From PALSA-1440 sp050011195 (GTDB lineage: Bacteria > Verrucomicrobiota > Verrucomicrobiia > Limisphaerales > UBA8199), in contig JBEKJO010000146.1 in the NCBI GenBank assembly GCA_050011195.1, forward strand, positions 1 through 15,465: a stretch of DNA of 15,465 nucleotides, written 5' to 3'. Below are positions 1-7,658 of the stretch, piece after piece. The notes beneath the pieces are model-generated. The model worked only from the letters and a program-made list of their open reading frames with translations, searched no databases and was not told the DNA's origin. Each line of letters starts with the position of its first letter. The stretch's first letter is position 1. A program made the position numbers and the translations under genes.

Positions 1-672
1 GGAATCGGCGGCGGGCGAGTGGGTCAGGTTGCGGGCGGTGAGGTTGTGGAGATCGAACAGCCAGATGTCGGGGTTCATGCCGCCGCGGTAACGTTTCCAG
101 GTGCGGAAATCGACGCTGATGGGCACATAGGCCAGCGTCTTGCCGTCAGGGGAAATCGCCCCGAACTCGCCGTAAGGCACCGGCAGCTTCTCCGGCAGCC
201 CCCCTTGGGCTGACACGCGGTAAAGCTGGTTAAACCGGTTCTTCGGGCTGGTCATCGAGGTCGCGTAAAGGATGCTCTGGCCCTCGGGGTACCAGCCCAG
301 CATGCGGTCGGGCGCCCCGTGATGGGTGATCCGCTTGGGCAAGCCGCCGGTCACCGGCATCACGTAAATGTCCTCGTTGCCGTCGTAATCGCCGGTGAAA
401 GCCAGCAGCGTCCCATCCGGTGAAAAGCGCGGGAACGACTCTTCGCCGCGCGGCGAGCTGAAACGCACCGCCACGCCGCCGCCCTTTTCCGCCAGCCAAA
501 TGTCGCCCGCATAGACGAAGGCTATCTGGGCCGCCGACACCGCCGGTTGCCGCATCATCCGCGCATCAATGCGCGCGGGAACCATGGTCTGTTCCTGTGC
601 CGCGGGCGCGAGCGGCAGGGCGGCAAGTCCAAAAGCCAGCAGGATCGGGAGACAGGAGAGTCGGTGGTTCAT
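1..672 (-). CDS. Tricorn-like S41 peptidase, N-terminal part (runs off left edge)
   Basis: An open frame of 224 codons runs from ATG at 672 to the window edge without a stop, so only the N-terminus is present. Residues 1 to about 25 form a signal peptide (basic MNHR, then a Leu/Ala-rich core ending APAA). Residues about 40-224 read as a WD40-like (PD40) beta-propeller: RQPAVS..IAFVYAGDIWL, then PRFSPDGTLLAFTGDYDGN..IYVMPVTGG, then AISPDGKTLAYVPIS. This arrangement is what I know from the propeller of bacterial tricorn protease homologues (family S41), secreted enzymes that degrade peptides. The catalytic PDZ and S41 domains would lie to the left and are not visible, so the peptidase call rests on the propeller sequence. 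A TolB-like propeller protein is the alternative. It is divergent from the gene at 965. No strong ribosome binding site is visible before the ATG. Confidence 0.85.
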   Translation of the reverse strand, partial: MNHRLSCLPILLAFGLAALPLAPAAQEQTMVPARIDARMMRQPAVSAAQIAFVYAGDIWLAEKGGGVAVRFSSPRGEESFPRFSPDGTLLAFTGDYDGNEDIYVMPVTGGLPKRITHHGAPDRMLGWYPEGQSILYATSMTSPKNRFNQLYRVSAQGGLPEKLPVPYGEFGAISPDGKTLAYVPISVDFRTWKRYRGGMNPDIWLFDLHNLTARNLTHSPAADS

Positions 673-964
673 GATGCGTTTCAGTATTGGTCAATGGCCA
701 CAATCAATGCGTGCCGGCCCTCGCCGGCCAACAGTTACGCCCCAATCCTGCACCATCGCCGCCCGCAACGCCAGCCCGACCGAATAACCGCGCTGGGCGT
801 CAAAACCGCACCGGCACTTGCTTCCGCCTCCTTCTTAAGCAAATTCCGCTAAACGTTACTGGATAATTCTGCCGGGGCAGATGCGGCTCCAGCCTGCTCC
901 GCCCCGTCAAACTTCAGCCAAATAAACCCTTGATCAAAGCCCGCACCTCTGCTCTCATAATCTC
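673..964. other. Divergent intergenic region, no gene recognised
   Basis: These 292 bases separate two divergent genes and should hold both promoters, but I find no well-spaced -35/-10 pair. GCCGGC occurs twice at 713-718 and 723-728 with a 4-base spacer and could form a short hairpin in the leader of the minus-strand peptidase. Open frames crossing this region do not resemble any family I recognise. Confidence 0.4.
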
Positions 965-1264
965 ATGGCAGGCACAGAAGAGACACCGAGGGAGTCCGGC
1001 GCGACGGGGAGATTCGAGAAGGTCGCTGTCCTGGACAATGAAGTTCAGGCCGAGTTGATGGATGGCGTTCTGTCCGGCCGGGAAATCCCTCACATCATGC
1101 AGAGCTATTACGACTCCGCATTAGACGGGCTTTTCCAAGCGGGGAAAGGGTGGGGGGTGATCCTCGCGCCGGCGGCGTTCAGGGAGGAGATAGTGGCCGC
1201 GTTGGCCGACATCAGGCGCCAGTCGCAGTCCTCTTCGGGCGATGCCGAGGGCGGCAACACATGA
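965..1264 (+). CDS. DUF2007-type putative signal-transducing protein
   Basis: A 99-residue soluble protein without signal peptide or membrane segment. Residues about 17-86 match the pattern I know for the DUF2007 family: FEKVAVLDNEVQAELMDGVL, then REIPHIMQSYYDSALDGLFQ, then GWGVILAP and a final helix rich in Glu and Ala. These small ferredoxin-like-fold domains are called putative signal transducers, but no biochemical role is established. The first 16 and last 14 residues are polar, low-complexity tails. ATG at 965 has no clear Shine-Dalgarno sequence. A CATAAT at 956-961 is too close to the ATG to act as a normal -10 element. The next gene starts 17 bp after the stop, so the two are probably co-transcribed. 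Family assignment is by eye; the cellular role is unknown. Confidence 0.75.
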   Translation: MAGTEETPRESGATGRFEKVAVLDNEVQAELMDGVLSGREIPHIMQSYYDSALDGLFQAGKGWGVILAPAAFREEIVAALADIRRQSQSSSGDAEGGNT

Positions 1265-1270
1265 GCTAAG

Positions 1271-1275
1271 AAAGG
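1271..1275 (+). promoter_or_regulatory. Ribosome binding site for the secreted protein at 1282
   Basis: AAAGG ends 6 bases before ATG 1282, one of the better Shine-Dalgarno matches in the window. It supports this start and translation separate from the upstream DUF2007 gene. Confidence 0.6.
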
Positions 1276-1281
1276 TACATC

Positions 1282-2175
1282 ATGCAATTATTCAAACACA
1301 CAGTTCCAGTCGCTTGCGGTATTGCGGTCTTGCTGTTCGCCCGGCCGGTGGCAGCCCAGCAAACCGTGATCACCTCCTTCCACGGCAACGGTCAGTTGAC
1401 GTGGACCAACCCGCCGGCCACGAACGGTTTCACCGTGCAGTGGGCACCCTCGGTGACCGGACCTTGGTCATCCAACTGGCTGGCGCTTGACTCGCTCATC
1501 TGCACTGGCTCCCAAACGACCGCCTCCGTCCCCATGTTCTATCGGGTGGCTCAGGGATTCTCTCTCGCGTCCCAGCGAGGTGTATGGATCGTGACTGGAT
1601 TTGATCCCACTGCGCCCAACATGGCCGCGTACTATATCGCTCAAGACGACGGCATCATTAGTGAGAGCGGAATGTTTATCCCCAGAGGACCGGTTGGCTA
1701 CTTCACGGTGGGCTCAAACGGAAGATGCACAAATACCTTTGTCCTTCGTGAATCCCCGACGCTGGTTGTCCCCGGCACTTTCGAGGGGCCAAACCAAATC
1801 CTCCCGGACCCGCCCTACACGGGTTGGACGATCCGCCGGGTGGAGAATGTGGCACGGTGCACTGGGGCCTGGTCTGGCAGCCTATACCAAACGAATGTCG
1901 TGGTTGGATCACCAATCAACTATCCTGTGAGCTTCAACGTTGATGCCAGGGGCCTGGTGACCAACTTCACGGGATTCCCAACCAACACCATTGGCCGCAT
2001 GTTTGCGTTAACCAACGGCACTGTCTCCGCTTTCTTCTTTACCGGCACGTCACAGAGCGACGACTACGAACAAATTCGTGTGGGCGGCACTCTGTCGGGC
2101 AATACCGTAACCGGCACATTTGAGAACAATTCTGACTACGGTGCCCTTGGCACCGTCTCACTGAACCGCCAGTAA
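1282..2175 (+). CDS. Secreted protein of unknown function, possibly C-terminally truncated
   Basis: The 297-residue product starts with a signal peptide (residues 1 to about 25, basic N-region, hydrophobic core, PVAA before QQ). Residues about 27-93 look like the fibronectin-III-like segment often found at the start of Verrucomicrobial exported proteins (QLTWTNPP, then FTVQWAPSVTGPWSS, ending FYRVAQ). The rest is Gly/Thr/Asn-rich and predicted beta, ending GTLSGNTVTGTFENN and GTVSLNRQ. No catalytic motif is visible and I do not recognise the family. A typical PEP-CTERM tail is encoded just downstream in a different frame (2208-2300). One base lost or gained between 2136 and 2175 would join it to this protein, so the present stop may reflect a frameshift. 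Equally, the ORF may be complete and secreted without an anchor. Confidence 0.8.
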   Translation: MQLFKHTVPVACGIAVLLFARPVAAQQTVITSFHGNGQLTWTNPPATNGFTVQWAPSVTGPWSSNWLALDSLICTGSQTTASVPMFYRVAQGFSLASQRGVWIVTGFDPTAPNMAAYYIAQDDGIISESGMFIPRGPVGYFTVGSNGRCTNTFVLRESPTLVVPGTFEGPNQILPDPPYTGWTIRRVENVARCTGAWSGSLYQTNVVVGSPINYPVSFNVDARGLVTNFTGFPTNTIGRMFALTNGTVSAFFFTGTSQSDDYEQIRVGGTLSGNTVTGTFENNSDYGALGTVSLNRQ

Positions 2176-2207
2176 CCCAAACCTCGACCGCCCTTCCCCA
2201 CCAACCG

Positions 2208-2300
2208 ATTCCTGAACCGAGCGCCTTTTGCCTGGTCATCATTGGTCTTGGCCTGCTCTACCGGAAGGCGGGGAGCCAAAGGAGAACACTCTCACTTTAA
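2208..2300 (+). pseudogene. Out-of-frame PEP-CTERM sorting signal
   Basis: Read from 2208 this gives IPEPSAFCLVIIGLGLL, then YRKAGSQRR and a stop at 2298-2300. That is the three-part PEP-CTERM signal: a PEP-S motif, about 12 hydrophobic residues with GLGLL, and a basic tail. It closely parallels the intact signal at the end of the protein at 14221-15027. Its frame is -1 relative to the secreted protein ending at 2175. It stays open upstream to a TGA at 2133-2135, so it has no start of its own. The simplest reading is that it is the lost or frameshifted C-terminus of that protein. It overlaps the 3' end of the convergent glycosidase gene by 9 bp. A sequencing error or a programmed frameshift is possible, but I see no slippery heptamer. 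Confidence 0.65.
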
Positions 2301-5258
2301 GCTCAACTTGACGAACTTGGTCTCCCACGGCTGGAACGTGACGGTGTCCAGTCCTGTCTTGAGCGGTTGTTCGAGGACGTTGACTTCGTCGAGGCGGCGG
2401 ATGCGGGCGGCGGAGACGATGTCTTTTTGGGCGAGGGCGGCGGGCTGGCCGGCGATTTCGCGCAGGTGCAGGACGATGCCCTTGAGGCCGGCGGCGGGGC
2501 GGTATTCGACGACGAGCAAGTTCGGCGCGGGGAAAGCCATGACGGGAATTACGGTGGAGCCAATGGCGCTGGAAGCGGTCCGGGCGGCGGCTTTGCCTTT
2601 GGCGGGCGGGAGGACGCGGGTGACGAGCGGGACGCGGGAACCCCAGCCAAAGCGCGTGGCGGTGGCGGTGGAAGGGTCTTTGGTGGAGGTGAGGTAGTAG
2701 TGCCACTTGAACTCGCCTTCCTGTTCGGTGCGGAAATTGGTGAACCAGTAGTTGTTCATGACCCACGAATAGACGTGAGGCTTGGCCACGCGGGTGACGG
2801 GCATCCATTTGCCCAGGTTGAAATCGCCCAGTTGCACCAGCGGCGCCTGTTCGCTGCCGACAATGATCTGGCCGGCGGCGTTGCGGACGGAGAGGAAGCT
2901 CTGAATGGTCTGCCAGTCGGAAGCGGAGCCGGGTATCTGCGTTTCGCCGGGGGTGACGAGGCCGCCCTGGCCTTCGTAAAGCAGTTTGCCGTCAGGCGAC
3001 TGGAACGGCAGAGTCACATAGACCGATTCAGGCGTGGGCACCGGGAGTTTGCGGATGGCGAAGTGCAGCTCGACGCGCTTTTCGGTGTCATACAAACGAA
3101 TCTCGGCTTGGGCGCCGTTCGTGGCGGCGCAGCCGTCCAGGTCGGCGCTCAAACGGAGGCTCTGCCAGATGGGGCCGCCGGCGCCCGGGCTGACCTTGAG
3201 GTTGCGCCAGGGGGTGCGCTTGAAAACCTCAGGCTTCATCTCGCGGTTCACCGGCATGGTTTCATAGACGCACTGGCCAAAGCCCCAGTTGGCGCCTGGG
3301 TCAACGAGTTCAGCGCCGGTCTCCTTGTCGAGGAGGCTTTGGATGCAGCCCTTGAGGGGATCAAGGGTGAGTTTGTAAAAGGCGCTTTCGAGGCTCACGC
3401 TGTCCTTGGCGGAGGCCTCCTTGGCGCGCTTCTTATCACTGGCTTCGAGGCGGAGTATCTTGCACGCCAGCGGGGGGATGTCCCTCACCCACAACGCCCA
3501 ATAGCTGCCTTCGGTGCGGCGTTCCATCTCCTGCGCGAGGACTGAGTCGGCGCCGTCCAGGATGCGGAACTCGCGGTCGGGCGGGAGAATCTGGTGGTCA
3601 ATGAAGACGCGGACCATGCCGGACCGCTGCCAGTTCAGCGTGTTGAAGACGGCCAGCGTGGGGACATCGGAGCGCGGCAGGAAGCTCTGCACCAGGCCAA
3701 ACGCCTCCTCGCGCAAGAGAGCGGAGTCTTTGACGGCGGTCCAGACGAAAGCAGACTTCTCGCCCCATTGAACCTGGGCGTTTTCGGCCAGGGGGTCGCT
3801 AATGCTTTCGGCGGCGCCAAAGGTGTGCTCTTCGTAGAAGAGGAGATTGTCCAGGATGGCAGCGGCGCGCTGGCCCGTCGGCGCGGGGAGGGGCGCCCCC
3901 AGCAACCGGGCCATCGCAAGAAGACCGTGGTTGACGTCCATGGCGGTCTCGGTCTCACGGTCGGCGGCGGTTTCGCGGGCGGCGGAGCCGAAGCCGTCCG
4001 TCCACCAGTCGGGCCAGGCCTGGCGATGCACCTCCAGTGTGCTGCCCTGTTCCTTCTCGACCCAGGCCAGAAACTCGTGCACGGTCGAGAGGCGCAGGTG
4101 GGGCCAGGCGTATTTCTCGTTCCATGCCTTGACGAGGTTGCAGGCGGCAGTGGAGGGGGGCGAGTTGTCGGTGAAGTAGCCGGAGAATTGGACGGCGACG
4201 CGGTCGAAAGGATAGTGGCGGTCTTCGAGCGAGGTGAGGTAGTCCGCCGCGTGCGGCTTGATGAGGCCGGCGTCGCCCTTTTCGACGCCCCAGAAGTTGC
4301 CGGTCATATAGTGGTCGCTGCGATAGGCGAGGACGCGTTTGCCGGAAGGGGATTCCCACCAGAAGCAGGTCGGCTTGTCGAACGGCAGGATGGAGCGGGT
4401 CTTGTTGATGCCCATGTTGAGGTAACGGATGCCGATGCCGCTGAGGTAATCCGCCAGGCACCAGCCGGCGCCGTTGACATCGTCCTGCATCGCCGTGCGC
4501 ACGGGGATGCCGAAATCCTCGGTAATCGCGCGCACGGGACGGACCAGGGCGGCGAGCGAGTTTTCCGTGGCCAGCTCCGACATGTTGATGAGCAGGCCGG
4601 TGATTTCGATGCGCCCTTCCCGGACGCGTTGCTTAAGCCGGGCGATCTGAGCGGCGGGACGGTCGTTGAGGTATTGGCGCACGGCCCACGAAGTTTCGCA
4701 GGTCCAGCGGAAGCGGGCGTCATCCGGCAGGCCGTCGGTCAGGTCGCAGTAATCGAGGGCGTAATCAATGTAGCGCAGGTGCTCGGGGAGGATTTCCGTT
4801 TGGGGCCGGGTGTAGCCGATGTCGGTGTGGGCGTGTTGGGTCAGATACACCGTCCATTTCCGGGGCGGGGCGACCGTAAAGGGACCGAACTCACGGCTCA
4901 GCCCGGCAGACTCGACGCGCACGGTGACCGGAGTGGGGCCGGCCAAAGGCGCAACCTCGATTTCCACGTGGTGTTTGCCTTTGGGCAGCGAAGGGATTGT
5001 TTGCTTTATAGGTTGCGGCCAACTCGGCGAGGCGAGGGTCAAGGTGGCATTGGTCAGGCCGGCGGATTCGATGGCAGCGATGAGGATGTTGTGTTCGCCC
5101 CGGGGGGCCCTGGGCACGAGCGGCGAAACCGCCAGGCTCAGGGATTGAATGTTGCCGGCGGCGGACGGGCCGTTTTCCGACCGGGAAACACCCACGCCCA
5201 AACTCAAGGCCAGACCGAAGAGGAGCAGGCCAACGGGGAGAGACTTCTGTGTACGCAT
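2292..5258 (-). CDS. Secreted GH38-like glycoside hydrolase
   Basis: ATG at 5258 gives 988 residues with a signal peptide (MRTQKSLP then a Leu/Gly-rich core). The frame can be extended to a TTG at 5294, but that would put 12 residues before the signal peptide. After a beta-rich N-terminal region (about 30-130) comes the GH38 N-terminal domain. HAHTD at 142-146 corresponds to the H-x-H-x-D metal motif. QDDVNGAGW at about 258-266 holds the likely catalytic Asp. EEHTFGA at 476-482 may supply another metal-binding His. The remainder is beta-rich, like the GH38 C-terminal domain. GH38 enzymes are metal-dependent retaining alpha-mannosidases; this one diverges (Thr for Asn in HxHND, Tyr for Trp after it), so the substrate is uncertain. 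It is probably periplasmic or exported for polysaccharide or glycan breakdown. No transporter or other glycosidase is adjacent. Confidence 0.85.
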   Translation of the reverse strand: MRTQKSLPVGLLLFGLALSLGVGVSRSENGPSAAGNIQSLSLAVSPLVPRAPRGEHNILIAAIESAGLTNATLTLASPSWPQPIKQTIPSLPKGKHHVEIEVAPLAGPTPVTVRVESAGLSREFGPFTVAPPRKWTVYLTQHAHTDIGYTRPQTEILPEHLRYIDYALDYCDLTDGLPDDARFRWTCETSWAVRQYLNDRPAAQIARLKQRVREGRIEITGLLINMSELATENSLAALVRPVRAITEDFGIPVRTAMQDDVNGAGWCLADYLSGIGIRYLNMGINKTRSILPFDKPTCFWWESPSGKRVLAYRSDHYMTGNFWGVEKGDAGLIKPHAADYLTSLEDRHYPFDRVAVQFSGYFTDNSPPSTAACNLVKAWNEKYAWPHLRLSTVHEFLAWVEKEQGSTLEVHRQAWPDWWTDGFGSAARETAADRETETAMDVNHGLLAMARLLGAPLPAPTGQRAAAILDNLLFYEEHTFGAAESISDPLAENAQVQWGEKSAFVWTAVKDSALLREEAFGLVQSFLPRSDVPTLAVFNTLNWQRSGMVRVFIDHQILPPDREFRILDGADSVLAQEMERRTEGSYWALWVRDIPPLACKILRLEASDKKRAKEASAKDSVSLESAFYKLTLDPLKGCIQSLLDKETGAELVDPGANWGFGQCVYETMPVNREMKPEVFKRTPWRNLKVSPGAGGPIWQSLRLSADLDGCAATNGAQAEIRLYDTEKRVELHFAIRKLPVPTPESVYVTLPFQSPDGKLLYEGQGGLVTPGETQIPGSASDWQTIQSFLSVRNAAGQIIVGSEQAPLVQLGDFNLGKWMPVTRVAKPHVYSWVMNNYWFTNFRTEQEGEFKWHYYLTSTKDPSTATATRFGWGSRVPLVTRVLPPAKGKAAARTASSAIGSTVIPVMAFPAPNLLVVEYRPAAGLKGIVLHLREIAGQPAALAQKDIVSAARIRRLDEVNVLEQPLKTGLDTVTFQPWETKFVKLSLK

Positions 5259-5495
5259 AAGCCCCATTTGATGCCATTGAGGGGCGACATGCAAGCTTCA
5301 GGAAAGAGGGTTCATCTTGCATGGCAGGAGACCACCCGCTCCCCGGAGGCCCACGGGGCTGATGTTTTTCATCCCACGGTCTTTCTCGAATGGGTTTGAC
5401 CTTGACGCCGATGTGGCAGGGCATACCGTCGCAGGCGTGAACGAGGGACACGAGCCAATCTCTTCTTCTCGCGAGGCCGTCGCTGATTGACCGCG

Positions 5496-7106
5496 ATGAA
5501 CTTGCTTCCGGTCATCGAGCGTGAGTTGCGGGTCCGGGCCAAGGGCCGGGGGACATACTGGACCCGTTTCGTGGTGGCGATGGTGGGGCTGCTCGTGTGC
5601 CTGCCATTGCTGACCTTGGGCGAAGGGATCGACCCGGCGTTGGCGGGCCGGTTCGGTTTCAATTGCATGGTGACAGCCGCTTTCCTGCTCAGTTGCGCCT
5701 CCTGCCTGTTGACAGCCGATGTGATCAGTGCCGAGCGGCGCGAGGGAACGCTCGGCCTGCTGTTCCTTACCCGGCTCAGCGGTTTCGAGATCCTGCTGGG
5801 AAAGCTGGCCTCGGCAGGATTGGCGGCGGCGTGCGGGCTGGTGGCGTTTCTGCCGGTGCTGATGCTGCCGTTGCTGGCCGGCGGCGTGACGGGCGGAGAG
5901 GCGCTGCGCAGCGCGTTGGTGCTGCTCGACACGCTGTTTCTGGCGCTGGCAGCGGGACTGTGGGCTTCGGTGCGCGAGCAGGAGTCGGTTCGCGCAGCGC
6001 TCCGGGCGTTGCTGTTGACGGCCTTGCTGGTGTTGCTGCCGGCGATGCTCGAAGGCATGGTGCGCTTTGCCGAGGGCTTTACCTCGGGCATCGGCCTGCT
6101 GAGTCCGCTGGTGACCATCTTTGACGCAGACGCAACGACCGGGCCTGAGGTGGCGCGCTACTGGATTTCGCTGGTTCTGGTCCAAGGGCTGGCGTGGGTG
6201 CTCCTGGCAAGGGCCGACATGAAACTGCGCGACTCCTTGCGCGAGGATGCCCCAGACAGAATGCCTCTCGCGCGGGTGGCAAAGGCCGGTTTGGCCGCTG
6301 CGGCGGCGCGACGAGGCGATCCGCCTGGTGATGGCAACCCGATAGAATGGTTGGTCCGCCGCCAGCCCGGAATCCGGACCACGCTCTGGGCCGTGGGAAT
6401 CCTCTCGATAGCTTATTCTACCTTCAAGTGGCTGTTGTACCGGACGGTTGGGTTCCCGACGCCGGGCTTTGTCGGGCTCCTCATGTGGCCGGTAGGATTG
6501 GCTGTTTCCCTGACCGTCGAGGGGGTCGTGGCCCGGGCGGCCAGCCGGTTTTTCTTCGAGGCACGACGGACCGGCCAACTCGAATTGCTGCTCACCACAC
6601 CCTATGGGGCGCAAGCCATCCTGAGCGGGCAATGGCGGGCCTTAAGCCGGTTGCTCCGCTGGCCGATTGGGCTTGCCATTCTTTTTGGCTTAGTCCGGGA
6701 GATCTCGACCCTGGCGCAGACCGAGGCGCTGACCAATTCGGGGCACTTCTGGAGCGTAATTGTTCCCGTTATCTGTCTGCTGGAAGTGGCTGGCGCGGTG
6801 GGGGGTGTAGTGACGGCTTGCTGGTTGGGCATGTGGTTCGGCATCCGGGGCCACACCCCGCTGGCGACGATGGCCAGAGCTGCCGGATTGACCGCAGGCG
6901 TTCCATTCCTGTTCGAAACGGTGGTTACGTTCGGGTTGACGGTTCCGGTTGCACGATTAGTCGGCGGCCACGACTTGGAGCTTTGGCTCAAGCTCGCCTG
7001 GGGCACGAGGATAATCGTCTTGTGCTACTACGGTTGGCTGATTCGCCGCACGCGGCGACACCTTTTGGCCGAGCTTTCCGGGAGCGAACCGGCCCGCTGG
7101 CGCTAA
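5496..7106 (+). CDS. ABC-2 type transporter permease, internally duplicated, no adjacent ATPase
   Basis: ATG at 5496 gives 536 residues. A TTG at 5487, directly after an in-frame TGA, is the only alternative, and neither has a clear ribosome binding site. The protein is strongly hydrophobic, with about ten or more candidate membrane segments. The ABC-2 permease cytoplasmic-loop signature occurs twice: ISAERREGTLGLLFLT at 77-92 and FEARRTGQLELLLTTP at 354-369. Each is followed by a GK or GQW segment and further membrane helices, which suggests two fused or duplicated permease halves separated by a polar linker (about 240-290). Such permeases export substrates or act in membrane-protein maturation with an ABC ATPase, but none is encoded beside it: upstream is a divergent glycosidase, downstream a convergent CBM48 gene. 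The substrate is unknown. The 237 bp upstream hold no recognisable gene; CCCCG/CGGGG at 5341-5358 followed by a T-run is the only structure. Confidence 0.85.
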   Translation: MNLLPVIERELRVRAKGRGTYWTRFVVAMVGLLVCLPLLTLGEGIDPALAGRFGFNCMVTAAFLLSCASCLLTADVISAERREGTLGLLFLTRLSGFEILLGKLASAGLAAACGLVAFLPVLMLPLLAGGVTGGEALRSALVLLDTLFLALAAGLWASVREQESVRAALRALLLTALLVLLPAMLEGMVRFAEGFTSGIGLLSPLVTIFDADATTGPEVARYWISLVLVQGLAWVLLARADMKLRDSLREDAPDRMPLARVAKAGLAAAAARRGDPPGDGNPIEWLVRRQPGIRTTLWAVGILSIAYSTFKWLLYRTVGFPTPGFVGLLMWPVGLAVSLTVEGVVARAASRFFFEARRTGQLELLLTTPYGAQAILSGQWRALSRLLRWPIGLAILFGLVREISTLAQTEALTNSGHFWSVIVPVICLLEVAGAVGGVVTACWLGMWFGIRGHTPLATMARAAGLTAGVPFLFETVVTFGLTVPVARLVGGHDLELWLKLAWGTRIIVLCYYGWLIRRTRRHLLAELSGSEPARWR

Positions 7107-7164
7107 CTAACCATCAAATTTGACGAATAGTGAGTCCAAGCCGTGCCGTGCTATTGCTTGCGGC

Positions 7165-7443
7165 TCAGGCCACTTCGCGCAGCATATCGTGGCCGCCGAA
7201 CGGATTCGGCACGCGCACGGCGCATTCCGGGTCCTCGCACCACTCGCCATCCACGATGAACAGATAGCGATGCTTGCCCGGCGGCAGCTTGAGCGTGGTC
7301 GCCCACACTCCATCCTCACCCTTTTCCATCACCAGCGCTCGCTGCTGCCAATCAGTAAAATCGCCCACCAGCATCACGCTGGTAGCCGCCGGCGCGGCAT
7401 AGCGGAATGTCTGTGTTTTCGGTTTCTTTGGTCGTCTGCTCAC
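7165..7443 (-). CDS. Stand-alone CBM48 (isoamylase N-terminal / AMPK glycogen-binding) protein
   Basis: A 92-residue protein made almost entirely of one CBM48 early-set domain. The family pattern is clear: FRYAAPAATSVMLVGDFTDW, then WATTLKLPPGKHRYLFIVDG, then a WCEDPE segment and an end with VPNPFGGHD. CBM48 domains bind glycogen, starch or related alpha-glucans and are usually attached to branching or debranching enzymes or AMPK beta subunits. Here there is no enzyme domain and no signal peptide, only a basic lead (SRRPKKPK), so it is likely cytoplasmic. The start is GTG at 7443; a TGA is in frame just upstream and AGGAAAGGA sits 9 bases before it, which together fix the start. It is convergent with the ABC permease. 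The stand-alone form suggests a glycogen-targeting or regulatory adaptor, which is inference. Confidence 0.85.
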   Translation of the reverse strand: MSRRPKKPKTQTFRYAAPAATSVMLVGDFTDWQQRALVMEKGEDGVWATTLKLPPGKHRYLFIVDGEWCEDPECAVRVPNPFGGHDMLREVA

Positions 7444-7452
7444 TAGTCACTG

Positions 7453-7461
7453 TCCTTTCCT
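7453..7461 (-). promoter_or_regulatory. Ribosome binding site for the CBM48 gene
   Basis: On the minus strand this reads AGGAAAGGA, 9 bases before the GTG start at 7443. With an in-frame stop just upstream of the GTG, it settles the start of a gene that lacks an ATG. Confidence 0.65.
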
Positions 7462-7607
7462 GGACCCGGATAGATTTTCCCCGGCAGGACTTCCCGCCGG
7501 CGGACGCCCGCCGCTCTGTGTCTTTACGCTCCGGGTCGGTCCAACACGAAGCAAACCTCAGCTTCGTTGCGACCCCCGCAGTTTCGCCCCGTCCCGCTTG
7601 TGCGTCA

Positions 7608-7635
7608 AATGGAAAGATTGCAATGGAAAGATTGC
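7608..7635. repeat. 14-bp perfect tandem repeat, two copies
   Basis: AATGGAAAGATTGC occurs twice back to back (7608-7621 and 7622-7635) in non-coding DNA. Two copies only, so it may be a recent duplication or a pair of binding sites. Confidence 0.8.
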
Positions 7636-7658
7636 ACGGGACGAGGCCGCGCCACGCG

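Noticed and set aside
547..852. 101-codon plus frame overlapping the start of the tricorn-like gene
   Set aside because: Half of it is antisense to the signal peptide and propeller of the peptidase, and the rest has no recognisable features or ribosome binding site.
930..961. TTGATC ... CATAAT as a promoter for the DUF2007 gene
   Set aside because: The spacer is 20 bases and the -10 ends only 3 bases before the ATG, so transcription would start inside the gene.
2239..2808. 189-codon minus frame at the end of the glycosidase
   Set aside because: Arg/Pro/His-rich translation in another frame of the glycosidase gene. The glycosidase frame itself is intact through its C-terminal domain, so this is not a frameshifted continuation.
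5341..5370. CCCCG/CGGGG hairpin followed by a T-run as a rho-independent terminator
   Set aside because: The stem is only 5 bp, and no plus-strand gene ends upstream of it.
3594..5399. Very long open frame on plus, antisense to the GH38-like gene (601 codons), and a second one at 2367-3545
   Set aside because: Their products are Gly/Ala/Val/Arg-rich with no domain pattern, and the opposite strand carries an unmistakable secreted hydrolase. High GC at third positions removes stops from the antisense strand.
5298..6632. 444-codon minus frame across the ABC permease start
   Set aside because: Gln/Arg/His-rich, no recognisable domain, and antisense to a clear membrane permease.
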